Assembly (NCBI RefSeq): GCF_007860125.1
Contig: NZ_SJPW01000006.1
Span: forward strand, 125,525 to 189,524
DNA length: 64,000 nt
Direction of reading: 5' to 3'
Source: Rubripirellula tenax
GTDB lineage: Bacteria > Planctomycetota > Planctomycetia > Pirellulales > Pirellulaceae
In this document: positions 1 to 9,500 of the stretch, piece by piece
How the letters are laid out: each line of letters starts with the position of its first letter
Position numbering within the stretch: position 1 is the stretch's first letter
The notes under the pieces: model-generated
The model's database searches: none
What the model was told of the DNA's origin: nothing
Seen by the model: the letters and a program-made list of their open reading frames with translations, nothing else
Translations under genes and position numbers: made by a program

Positions 1-1194
1 CTTAACCACTGGGAAGTTCCACGCACACGTCGGCGGATGGCCGAATTGGTCGGGCAAGCGCCGTTGCTGGCGCGGCTTCATTCACAGGGTTTAGCCGATC
101 ATGCGTTTCAAGCGGAGTTGGAAACGCTTTATCGTCGCCTCGCCGATGAAGACGCAAGGCTAGGGCGGATTTGGCCGCTGTTGTTCTTCGCCATTTCGGC
201 TGCGGTGGCGGTGTTGGTGCTTGGCTTGGGCGTGAATCTGTTTGGCGTTGACAGTGGTTTGAGTCTGCCAGCTGCGTTGGTAATCGGTTTGTCGCTTGCC
301 GGTGCGATCGCTGCGGCGGGTCGATTGATCAGCCTGGCAGCTCAATTGAGTGAGTTCGGGCATGCCAGCGATGCGGTTTATCATTACTTAAAACGCAGTA
401 GCGAAGTATCGCCGAGCGAGCAGCGCGTCGGTTTGGCGGGGCTGCGCGATGGAGTCGAAATTCATGATGTGACCATCGGTGATTCAAGCGGCAATCCGAT
501 CCTCAGTCACCTCAGCCTACGGCTTGTGCCCGGCACGTTCGTTGCCTTGCTCGGCACCGAATCCGTATCGACGAGAGCTCTGACAGAGCTTCTGATGGGC
601 TTTGGAATGCCCAGCGAAGGTCGCGTCGCCATCGACGGTGTCCAATTGCGAGACGTGCACCCGCAAGCACTAGCCCGCAATGTGATGTGGATCGAACCGG
701 AAGGCCCCGTTTGGGAAGGAACGATTAGCGAGAATCTTCGCGGCGATGACGAGTCGATCAACAACCGGGATGTGGTCGATGCGCTCGAGCAAGTGGACGT
801 ATACGAGCGTCTGCAGCGTTTGCCCGACGCACTGGGAACGATCATCACGCCCGGCGATTCGATGCTCGGATCCGAGACGACCTATGCGATCGGTGTGGCA
901 CGAGCGCTGTTGCACAATCCGCCAATCGTATTGGCAAGCGAGCCACCACCGCCGGCCGAGCACTTGGCCAACGACCCCTGCTTAGCCGCCCTTCGCATGC
1001 TTAGCGAAAAGGGATCCTTAGTCGTGATTCTGCCGAAGCGTTTGCAAACGTTGCGGTCCGCCGATCGAGTGGTGCTGCTAAATGGTCCTCGCTTGGTGGG
1101 CGAAGGAAAGCATGCCGAACTGCTAGCCGACAGTGATCTTTATCGTCACTTGAATTATCTGTTGTTCAATCCCTATCGTCATCACAAGGCCTAG
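1..1194 (+). CDS. Degenerate ABC-transporter-like protein, 3' part of gene
   Basis: The frame is open from the first base of the window, so the gene starts upstream; the first internal ATG is at 37. Numbering from that ATG, two hydrophobic segments (about 46-70 and 78-102) resemble the end of an ABC exporter membrane domain, followed by a nucleotide-binding-like domain (about 140-375). The domain keeps the overall ABC order, but its catalytic motifs are eroded. The Walker A site reads LLGTESVSTR (about 171-180) with no GKS/T, the signature site reads LGSET (277-281) instead of LSGGQ, the Walker B site ends VLASE instead of LLDE, and no H-loop histidine is evident. It ends with D-loop/H-loop-like text and a typical exporter C-terminus. 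It is probably a non-hydrolysing partner of an active ABC subunit encoded upstream (inference). A convergent ammonium transporter gene follows beyond a strong hairpin. Confidence 0.7.
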   Translation, partial: LNHWEVPRTRRRMAELVGQAPLLARLHSQGLADHAFQAELETLYRRLADEDARLGRIWPLLFFAISAAVAVLVLGLGVNLFGVDSGLSLPAALVIGLSLAGAIAAAGRLISLAAQLSEFGHASDAVYHYLKRSSEVSPSEQRVGLAGLRDGVEIHDVTIGDSSGNPILSHLSLRLVPGTFVALLGTESVSTRALTELLMGFGMPSEGRVAIDGVQLRDVHPQALARNVMWIEPEGPVWEGTISENLRGDDESINNRDVVDALEQVDVYERLQRLPDALGTIITPGDSMLGSETTYAIGVARALLHNPPIVLASEPPPPAEHLANDPCLAALRMLSEKGSLVVILPKRLQTLRSADRVVLLNGPRLVGEGKHAELLADSDLYRHLNYLLFNPYRHHKA

Positions 1195-1232
1195 CAACCT
1201 GTTTCAACAGGCTGAAAGGGCACCCAAGCGAT

Positions 1233-1262
1233 CGTGCGTCAGCCTCGATGGGCTGACGCACG
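1233..1262. terminator. Strong hairpin between convergent genes
   Basis: A perfect 12-bp stem (1233-1244 paired with 1251-1262, CGTGCGTCAGCC/GGCTGACGCACG) with a 6-base loop lies in the 104-bp gap between the ABC-like gene (plus) and amt (minus). A smaller 6-bp stem (CCTGTT/AACAGG, near 1198-1211) precedes it. There is no long T-run, so it may be a factor-assisted or bidirectional terminator. Confidence 0.6.
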
Positions 1263-1298
1263 TTGCCATGTTCACAGTTTGCAGCTCGTCATGGGCGA

Positions 1299-2762
1299 CT
1301 AGCTGAACATGTAGCCTTCTTCGCCGTGGTCCGTGACGTCCAGGCCGCGTTGTTCGCTTTCGGCAGGTACTCGCAATCCGATGACCATGTCGATCACTTT
1401 CAGCAGCACCAGACTTCCAAGGCCCGCGAACAAGAACGTCACTGCGACGGCAACGATCTGGCCGATCAACAGCGCCGGGTTGCCGCCCGATTCGATCAGC
1501 CCGATTGGGGTTCCTTCACTCACGTCCCAGCAAGCTCGCGAAGCGAATACGCCGGTAAGCACCGCACCCAAGGTTCCGCCAACGCCGTGAACGCCAAACG
1601 CATCCAGCGCGTCGTCGTACTTCAGCATGAACTTCAATTTCGAGCACGCCCAATAGCAGACGATCCCGGCGGCAACGCCCATCATGATCGCCGGCATCGG
1701 TTGAACGAATCCGGCGGCGGGCGTGATGCAGACCAAGCCAGCGACCGCACCCGAGCTGGCGCCAAGTACCGTCGGCTTGCCCAGGACGACCCACTCGGTC
1801 ATCGCCCAGGCCACCGCACCTGCGGCAGCAGAAAAGTGAGTGACGGCGAATGCGCTGCTGGTCAGACCGTCCGATAACAGTTCGCTGCCGGCGTTGAATC
1901 CGAACCATCCCACCCACAACATCGCCGCGCCCAAAGCCGTGTACGTCAAGTTGTGCGGCTGGATGGGTTCCTTCAAAAACCCCATTCGCGGTCCGATCAG
2001 GATGGCGGCCACCAGTGCCGAGACGCCGCTGCTAATGTGAACAACCGTACCGCCGGCAAAATCAAGTGCTCCGCCGGCAATGCTGGTATCCGAATACGAA
2101 AGGGGCCCGCCGTCCCAAACCCAGTGGCAAAGAGGGCAGTAAATCAGCGATCCCCAAACGATCGAATAAACAACCATTGCGCTGAACTTCATCCGTTCGG
2201 CAAACGCACCGCAGATCAGAGCCGGCGTGATGATGAAGAACATCCCTTGGAACAGCATGTGGGTCAACCGAGTCATATCGCCTTCCATCGGCGTGACCGG
2301 TTCGCCCAGCGTTTCGCTGTAAACGCGTTGAACGCCGTTCATGAACAAATAGTCGGTATTGCCGATCCATCCGCCGCTGCCGCCGAACGCTAACGAATAT
2401 CCGTAAATCGCCCAAATGACGGTCATCAATCCCATCAAGAAAATGCACTGCATCATGACGCTGAGGACGTTCTTGCGACGGACCAAACCGCCGTAGAACA
2501 TCGCCAATCCGGGGGCTGTCATGAACAAGACCAATGCACAACAAACCAGCATCCACGCGTTGTGTGCCGCCGCGGGACCGTTTGCGATTTCGTCATCGGT
2601 CAAAGCCCCCTCAGGGACATCCGAAAAAGTGGCTGCGCCAACCTCGCCTCCCACCGTCGAGGCGGTTTCGGAAGCGTCCTGTGCAGGCAAAGAAGTCGCA
2701 AAAAGGGCCAGAAATAGGAATAACCCAGCCATTGGCAACCGTCGTTCGGTATCAAACACCAT
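1299..2762 (-). CDS. amt: Ammonium transporter (Amt family)
   Basis: Channel for ammonium/ammonia uptake in the inner membrane. The product of 487 aa starts with a signal peptide (MVFDTERRLPMAGLFLFL... ending SLPAQD), as is usual for Amt proteins, followed by about eleven membrane segments. Family marks are visible: AMFYGGLVRRKNVLSV near the first helices, HISSGVSALVAAIL containing the first pore histidine, and DDALDAFGVHGVGGTLGAV, the Amt signature with the second pore histidine. I chose the ATG at 2762 over the longer open frame (to 2969) because it has a good ribosome site, AAGGTGAG, just upstream, and the signal peptide begins there; the extra 69 codons look non-coding. No PII (glnB/glnK) gene is adjacent in this window, which is unusual but not unknown. 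Confidence 0.95.
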   Translation of the reverse strand: MVFDTERRLPMAGLFLFLALFATSLPAQDASETASTVGGEVGAATFSDVPEGALTDDEIANGPAAAHNAWMLVCCALVLFMTAPGLAMFYGGLVRRKNVLSVMMQCIFLMGLMTVIWAIYGYSLAFGGSGGWIGNTDYLFMNGVQRVYSETLGEPVTPMEGDMTRLTHMLFQGMFFIITPALICGAFAERMKFSAMVVYSIVWGSLIYCPLCHWVWDGGPLSYSDTSIAGGALDFAGGTVVHISSGVSALVAAILIGPRMGFLKEPIQPHNLTYTALGAAMLWVGWFGFNAGSELLSDGLTSSAFAVTHFSAAAGAVAWAMTEWVVLGKPTVLGASSGAVAGLVCITPAAGFVQPMPAIMMGVAAGIVCYWACSKLKFMLKYDDALDAFGVHGVGGTLGAVLTGVFASRACWDVSEGTPIGLIESGGNPALLIGQIVAVAVTFLFAGLGSLVLLKVIDMVIGLRVPAESEQRGLDVTDHGEEGYMFS

Positions 2763-3092
2763 GCTCACCTTAATATTGTGGAGGATCGCCTTCACGAACG
2801 CATTGCTCCGCAAAGGGAGCCTCCGCGAGTACGATTCGCGTTTGACATTCGTGCGCAATTGGCCGCCTCTCGCATTGAATTGAAAATTCAAGCGATTTGC
2901 CCAATCAAGGGCACCAATCGAACTCAAAGAAAGCTTTTGAAAATACGCGTCGCCGATCGTCGGCGACATTGGGGAAAAGATAAGTCTTTGCCGTTCTTAT
3001 CGCAACGCGTCGGCACCGGTCGCGCACCGTTCTGGCGACAGAAACCGGCCGTGTGCCCTCTTGCTCAAAGGCCGGGCCGGAACCGCCGGTAC
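2763..3092. other. Intergenic region upstream of amt
   Basis: 330 bases without a convincing gene. It must carry the amt promoter unless transcription reads through from the TPR gene. I searched for a sigma-54 (TGGCAC-N5-TTGC) site on the minus strand by eye and did not find one. A 7-bp dyad TTGAATT-gaa-AATTCAA lies at 2875-2891 and could be a regulator site, but nothing supports a specific protein. Confidence 0.5.
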
Positions 3093-5825
3093 TTACCGAT
3101 CCAAGGAATCCGCCGGCTCGAACGCGTCGATCGGACTATCGCTTGCCAACGCTTCAAAAAAGGCCCGATCGCAAGAAACAAATGTCTGGTTGTCGCTGTG
3201 GATCGCGACCGTCGCGAATTCACCGACCAACACTTCGGCGTACTTGGCCAGCCGCTGCGATGCTTCGCAAGGGATTGACACCGTATCGGCTTGTTCGGTG
3301 TCCTGGGGCCATTGGAAGATGTCGATGGCAAGCCAAGCCGAATGATCGCCGATCCGTTGCGAAATCTCGCCTTCGGTTCCCGACTCTTCCGCCAGCAGTT
3401 TCGCGTCGAAAAGGTATGGTTTGCTGCCCCAATGAATGAAGTACTTGCAGTTCTGAGTCGCAGCGATGACGGCGTGTGCGTTGCATTGAAAGACGTAATC
3501 GTCCTCATCCGGCGTCATCTGATTTCGCTCGATTTGAAAAACCGCTTCGCCAATCGACCGTGACGCCTTGCTGACGATGCTGGCATCGAACGGGCGAGGT
3601 TCCTTCAACAAGAACACGACGCGCCGGACTTCGTTCCACGGCGAAAACTCACTCGCAACTTCGTCCGCCGCCGGCACTGGCGGATCGGTAAGCCACTCCT
3701 TGGGGACTTCGTCCGCGTTGACGAAGTCGTCGTGTGCGTACGTTGCAGATCGGGTCAAGCACCTTTGGTAAGCCGAGTCGAAATTGTACCGGTCGCCCTT
3801 TGCCGCATAGACCAGCGCTCGCAGAAAATCGCTGGAGCCTTCAAACGCCCGACGGGCCGATAGGATTGCGTCGTCGTAACGCTTCAGCCCAATCAGGAAG
3901 CGTGTCCGATAAGCATCGATCACGTCTTCCTGCCAACGGTTCTCGTCTGTCGGAACAAACTTCTCGTACGCCACAGCCAATCGATCGAGCCCCGATTGAT
4001 AATGGCCATTCCTCAGCAGCATCGGTAAATCGGCCAACAGAAATCGAAACAGATCGGGTTGGTCCGCTCGCAACATGGCTCGTACGGTTTCTAGGTCCGG
4101 ACCTTCGGGTAACTCGTTTTCCAGCGCATCGACCACTAGGTCTTTGGGTTCCAGTTCGGTGTACGAATCCACCGCACGATCCAATCGGGCATAGCAGTGA
4201 ACGCAACGGCTGATCGCCAGATAGCGATCGTCGTCGTCGTTGGCCAGGTTGATCGCCTTGGCAAAATACTCGCGAGCCACTTCGTATTCTTCGCCCTCGG
4301 CATGCCAATTGCCGACAAGATAAGTCGCTTCAAAACTGTTCTCTTGGTCTTGCAAGTACTTCGCAAGCAAGCTTTTGACATCGTCAATCGTCGGCTGGGT
4401 TTCGGTGCCGTCGATCGATTGTTCGACGAACTTTTCTGGCAGAACCGCTAACTCGTTGATGGCTTGCGTTTTGTCGTCACAGATCGCGTACGCTTGATGG
4501 ATCCGGCCGCACGAAACAGCCGACTCGCACAACGCTGGTTCGTACCATTCCCGGGCATCGTCATCGCTGTCGGTTTTGGCAATCAAGTCCGCCAAAATAT
4601 CAAAGCTGGCAACATGATCGCCGCGCATTCTTCGAAGGTTCGCACGATAGTAAGCCAAGTGCCGTGTTTCGGGATCCCGCTCGATGGTGACTTGGTTCAG
4701 TGTTTCTAAGGCCGCGTCGTCGTCTTCGACGATGAACGTGTCGCCGAGCTCTTCAAACGACTCGGCGAAGTTCGGCAAGGCTTGAAAGTAGCTCGCGAAC
4801 TCAGACTTGCGATCGTCGGGCAACGCCAATGCCAACGCACCGACGTTGATGACCGATTCGGGCGTATCCGCCAACGCCGACTTGTAAGCCTGGATCGCTT
4901 CGTCGGTGCGGTCAAGCTGTTCCAAAACGTGGCCGATCGAGTAATACGCATCGGCATCATGACCAAAACGGTTGAGGTAACCTTGGAAGTATTCCAGCGC
5001 GACGTCGTATCGCCCCAAGTCCGTATAGGCTTGGCCCAGCAAATAATCTTCCAGCGGAGCCGACGCCCCAAAGGCATCCGCCTTGTCGACCGATTCGATC
5101 ACCACGTGCGAATCGATCAACTCATGTACCGCGGCCGACAATTGCCATCGCAGCCCTTGGATCGTTTCAGCGACGGGGTGGCCCATGATCGCATCGATGT
5201 GTTCGGCGGCAAGGTAGACGTCACCCTGGGAACACGCCACCGCACATTGCATGACCTGCTTTGAGCCGAAAACCAGTTCCGCTGTTACGCTGCTCTTGAC
5301 CGATTCACGCAGGCCCATGGCTGCCATGGCAACCGTCGATATTCCGAACGACAGATCGGAGAAATCGGTGATGAACCAATCGTCACCCAATTTTTTAACG
5401 GTGTACCGTTCGCGCGCCGTCCCCGCTTCGTCGGACCAACTTCGCACATAGACATCGGCGACCGAATCGTTTTCGAAAAAATCAATCTGCATGATGCGAT
5501 GCCGCGTCCAAACGACCTCCAGCAACTCGATCTGTTGCGCGAACGCCACGTTCAAGGCGGCGACCAATTGCTGTTGTTGGCCGTTGGGTAACGTGACACC
5601 GGATTCCGCGACGACGTCGTTGGCCATTTCCGTCAGGTCATAGCAAGCATTGAGGTCGTCGGCGGATTCGGAGGCCGTTGCTGCCTGATACCGATCAAAG
5701 AACTGATGGATCTCTTTTTCGGCCACTGACCGAGAACGATCGGAGTCATCGTTGTTCGGGGCGTCCTGCGCGAATAAGGAACTGACAGCGAAAAAAACAC
5801 CGATAAAAAGAAACCGGATCATCAC
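3093..5825 (-). CDS. Secreted TPR-repeat protein
   Basis: 910 aa with an N-terminal signal peptide (MMIRFLFIGVFFAVSSLFAQ, cleavage likely after FAQ), so exported to the periplasm. An N-terminal part (about 25-190) has the alternation of a small alpha/beta domain (includes VKKLGDDWFITDFSDLSFG). Tetratricopeptide-like helix pairs follow: clear units at about 260-330 (LLGQAYTDLGRYDVALEYFQ, then AYYSIGHVLEQLDRTDEAIQ) and near 495-550 (AREYFAKAINLA). TPRs are protein-protein interaction scaffolds. The C-terminal 200 residues are not recognised. It is 149 bp downstream of the ECF sigma gene on the same strand and might be in its regulon or operon (inference). No enzymatic motif was seen. Confidence 0.75.
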   Translation of the reverse strand: MMIRFLFIGVFFAVSSLFAQDAPNNDDSDRSRSVAEKEIHQFFDRYQAATASESADDLNACYDLTEMANDVVAESGVTLPNGQQQQLVAALNVAFAQQIELLEVVWTRHRIMQIDFFENDSVADVYVRSWSDEAGTARERYTVKKLGDDWFITDFSDLSFGISTVAMAAMGLRESVKSSVTAELVFGSKQVMQCAVACSQGDVYLAAEHIDAIMGHPVAETIQGLRWQLSAAVHELIDSHVVIESVDKADAFGASAPLEDYLLGQAYTDLGRYDVALEYFQGYLNRFGHDADAYYSIGHVLEQLDRTDEAIQAYKSALADTPESVINVGALALALPDDRKSEFASYFQALPNFAESFEELGDTFIVEDDDAALETLNQVTIERDPETRHLAYYRANLRRMRGDHVASFDILADLIAKTDSDDDAREWYEPALCESAVSCGRIHQAYAICDDKTQAINELAVLPEKFVEQSIDGTETQPTIDDVKSLLAKYLQDQENSFEATYLVGNWHAEGEEYEVAREYFAKAINLANDDDDRYLAISRCVHCYARLDRAVDSYTELEPKDLVVDALENELPEGPDLETVRAMLRADQPDLFRFLLADLPMLLRNGHYQSGLDRLAVAYEKFVPTDENRWQEDVIDAYRTRFLIGLKRYDDAILSARRAFEGSSDFLRALVYAAKGDRYNFDSAYQRCLTRSATYAHDDFVNADEVPKEWLTDPPVPAADEVASEFSPWNEVRRVVFLLKEPRPFDASIVSKASRSIGEAVFQIERNQMTPDEDDYVFQCNAHAVIAATQNCKYFIHWGSKPYLFDAKLLAEESGTEGEISQRIGDHSAWLAIDIFQWPQDTEQADTVSIPCEASQRLAKYAEVLVGEFATVAIHSDNQTFVSCDRAFFEALASDSPIDAFEPADSLDR

Positions 5826-5974
5826 GATAAACCTGAAAGCAGACCAAAGGAACGAGAACGAGATGTTCGCGAAACACGCAAATAATAGCGGAATTTGCGG
5901 CTGCCGATGTGATCACGGCCAGCATTGTGCGGTTACCTTTAGCGTGGTTGACGATTTTCAATCGACCCGCAGTG

Positions 5975-6571
5975 CTAGGCAACGTTTGACCAACGGCGCC
6001 GGATCATGCCCAGCTTACGCTCGATGGTTCGGATGGTGACTTCGTAACGCGTGGCGAGTTCTTCGTTGCTGTAGCCCTCCATTTTTGCAACCGCGATTTC
6101 GCTCAGCATCGGGTCGCCAAGTTTCATCAGCATCCTTTGCAGTTGTTCGTCCATCTCGGCCAACGTTTGCGGCGAGGGTGAAATATCGGCGATTAAATCG
6201 AAGCCTGCGTCGCTGGAACCATCGAATACGGAATCGCCTCGGACCTTGCCGCCACCACGTTTTGCTCGGGCGTCGTTGCGGCCTTGGTCGATGCAATCGT
6301 TCTTCGTCCACGACATCAACATTCGCCACAAGTCATCGCGACTGTCGATGCTGGGCAGAGCTCCACGATCGGCTGCATTGCAGAGCGTCGTCAACACGCC
6401 CGCGGCAATGTCCTCCTCGTCACTGACGCGCCGGTTGGACAATTGTGAGCGAGCGACTTCGGCGAGGCGTTGAAACAGGCGATCCCACAGCTTTGCGGCC
6501 GCCGCGGGATCACCTTGGCGGAGTTGATCGAACCATACCGTGATCGAATCGTGGTTTTTCGAAAGGGTCAT
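5975..6571 (-). CDS. ECF-type RNA polymerase sigma factor, planctomycete type
   Basis: 198 aa. Region 2 appears near residues 15-90 (VWFDQLRQGDPAAAAKLWDR, then DDLWRMLMSWTKNDCID) and region 4 near 140-195 with a helix-turn-helix (YSNEELATRYEVTIRTIERK). The layout matches the Sigma70_ECF family (PF07638-like) abundant in planctomycetes and often linked to Ser/Thr kinases. The ATG at 6571 is chosen because it overlaps the kinase stop as ATGA (ATG 6571-6569, TGA 6570-6568), which implies translational coupling; the 21 extra codons of the longer frame lie inside the kinase gene. No anti-sigma gene is adjacent, so control by the upstream kinase through phosphorylation is the natural guess (inference). 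Confidence 0.88.
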   Translation of the reverse strand: MTLSKNHDSITVWFDQLRQGDPAAAAKLWDRLFQRLAEVARSQLSNRRVSDEEDIAAGVLTTLCNAADRGALPSIDSRDDLWRMLMSWTKNDCIDQGRNDARAKRGGGKVRGDSVFDGSSDAGFDLIADISPSPQTLAEMDEQLQRMLMKLGDPMLSEIAVAKMEGYSNEELATRYEVTIRTIERKLGMIRRRWSNVA

Positions 6572-9500
6572 TCTGTTTCCCAAATCTCGATCGGGAACTC
6601 GTTGTCGTCCATAGCACCAATCCAGAATCCCCAATCGCGAGCTGCTTGGCTGATCTTAAGCAACATTCTATGTGATCCGGCTATCAGATCGACATCGAAT
6701 GTTTTGCGGTTCGCACTTAAGTGTCGGTTTGACGCGTTTTCGAGGACCAATTTACTGTCAATCCAAACCTTTGCACCATCATCACTCGCCATTGTGAAGC
6801 GAATTTTCTGGGCCGTTTCTAAGTGGATCGTGGTGGCGGCATAGGCGATTTGGTTTTCGGACTCGCTGAGTCTTTCTTTGAAGTCGATATAACGTCCCGC
6901 CAAATCGTTCGACGAAAGATCGGGCTCGGGAAACGCTTCCAAACTTGGGTCGAGCAATGCTTTCTCGATTTCGGTCGACATATCCAGTTGCTCTCGAACG
7001 GACATCTCCGGCGACGTTGCGATGGGGCCGTAGATCAAGAACGATTGTGTCTCGATGACCCCGTTCACATAGGTTTGTTTTTGAGCATCTGTCCAACCGT
7101 CGACGCTGTCCGCGTACTTCTGGGCTGCTTGGCTCAGCCAATCGGTTTGATTGTTTTCTACTTCGAGTCGGCCTCGGTTGGCGTAGCGAAGGAAGAACTG
7201 GATTTTGTTTCGGGTCTCTCTGTCTCCCGGTCTATCTTCGTCCAAATGGAAACGATGGGCGAAGGCGATCAGTTGGTCCACTCGATCGGCTTGCCCGAGC
7301 AGTTTGATGTAGCCATTGCGAATTTTTAGATCGTTTTCGAAGTCCTCAACGAGCCACGTCCGAGTCATTTCGTTCATCGCATCGACTGAAACGTCGTATC
7401 GCGCAGAACGATTCCCGAGATTCACCAAGGTTTCCAACAGTTGATTTTTGATTTCTGCGATGCCCTTATCTGGCACGATGGTGTACTCGTCCGCCGAATG
7501 AGTGCCCGCCTCTTCAATGGCCGTCGCGGCAAGTTTCAGGTGTTCAACGCCAGCATCGAAATCACCGATTTGGCCGAGGATGGAACCGTAGGTTGCATGA
7601 GCGCGGGTGAGTAGGATCCAGTCGTCTCGCAGGTTTTCGCTTTTCGCGATTCGAGACTTCGCTTTTTTGATTGCCGCGATTCGTCCCGCGATCACTGGCG
7701 GAGGAATCTTCATCCACGTCGTGGACATGAACCCACCAAACAGCCCGATTGCAACGATCGTTGAAAGGCCTTGGATGAACAAAGGTGACTTTCGATGCAC
7801 GGCCATCAGCGCCACTGCCGACGCAGCGAGAAAAAACGCAGGGATGAGCCAATGAATGATGTAGCCCGAACCGATCGAAATCCAAGTCGCAAAGTTTGAT
7901 CCTAGCAGAAACAAAACGCAAACGAGAACGATCGTGAAGCACATGTAGCTGATCCGACTGCGCCACGGCGTTTCGTTTCGTATCAAGCGGCCGGCCACCC
8001 AAGTCTGTGTTACTCCCAAAATCGTGAAGATGATCAGGCTGACACAGGTTCCCAGGACGGTGCCCGTCATGATCGCGGCTTCGGTGTCTCCGTCGGCTTT
8101 CATGTACAGCAACGTCGGCAACTCCGACGTCGGAACACCACGTAGCGTGGGATACTTTTCTTGAAGGAACTGGCGGACCTTGCGTTCGGTGTTGCCTTCG
8201 GGAACGGCAAGCCCCGTGATCACGCCAAAGTCTTCGCGAGGTCCGGCCGTCATGCCTCGTACAAATGCGGGACCAAAGCCAGAGACAAACGCCAACAAGC
8301 CTGCCAACAACCCGACGCCCAACCCGGCACTGACGTCCGCAAGGCGGTTCTTCGTTTTTACCAAACGTGCGGTCGCCCAGCCAATCGTTGTTGTCAGCAA
8401 CAACATCAGCGGAATCGAAATGGGACGCAGAAACGAATAGTCCTTGGCAAGCCATGGGCGGTCGCCCGGCGCGAACTTGTCGTACGTGTCTAGTCTCGAC
8501 GCATAATCACTGCCGATGGTTCCCGCCCAGATCAGGCCGCCGAACAACACGCCGACTACGGTTGCGATCACCGGGATCCAAATCACGTTGCCAAAATTCT
8601 TACTCAGCCAAGATCGCATCATTTCAATCACCGACGGTGGCCGAACCATCAGTGGTTGACCGGCCTCGAAGGCTCTCAAGTCGGTCGCTAAATCGGCCGC
8701 GTTCTCGTATCGATGCCTGGGATCTTTCGCAAGACAGTGCAAGCAAATCAGTTCAAGATCGGCGTGAACGTCGGCATTGAAGCCTCGCGGGGGTGGTGGC
8801 GTTTCGTCCACAACGCTGCGAAGTGTTTCAAGCACAGAGTCTTTCTGATGCGGCGGTCGACCGCACAGCAATTGATACAGAATCGCACCAAGCGAATAGA
8901 CATCTGTCGCCGTGGTGACGCCGCCACCGGTGGCTTGTTCGGGTGACATGAACCCTGGTGTGCCCATCACCGCGCCGGTTTGTGTGATGCCGTGATCGTG
9001 TTCGGTGCTGCGCGCGAGTCCGAAATCGGTCACTACCGGATCACCGTCCGCATCAATCAGAACGTTAGCCGGCTTGAGGTCACGATGCAGAATGCCTCGT
9101 TGGTGAGCGTGATGGACGGCCGATGCGGTCTTGGCGACCACGTCGACGATGCGCGTCAGATCTTGGCCGATCTTAGCACCGACTTCACTGAGCGACTCAC
9201 CTTCGATCAACTTCATCGAGAAATAGTGCTGGCCATCGAAGTTACCGATGTCGTAAATGGGCACGATGCCCGGGTGGTCTAAGCCCGCGGCCGATTCCGC
9301 TTCGATTTGGAAGCGACGAATTTGATCCTCGCCCGCGATGTTCCCGCTTAGAATCATCTTCAGCGCGATCTCACGGTTGAGGCTGATTTGACGCGCCCGG
9401 TAGACAACCCCCATGCCGCCGCGAGCGATCTCGCTGATGATTTCGTAGTCGCCGAAGTAGCGAATTCGTTCTCCTTGCTTGGGCATTGAACGGTTCGCAT

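Noticed and set aside
1263-1877. Plus-strand frame of 204 codons under amt
   Set aside because: It is antisense to the well-supported amt gene and its composition (Arg/His/Gln-rich) is that of a shadow frame.
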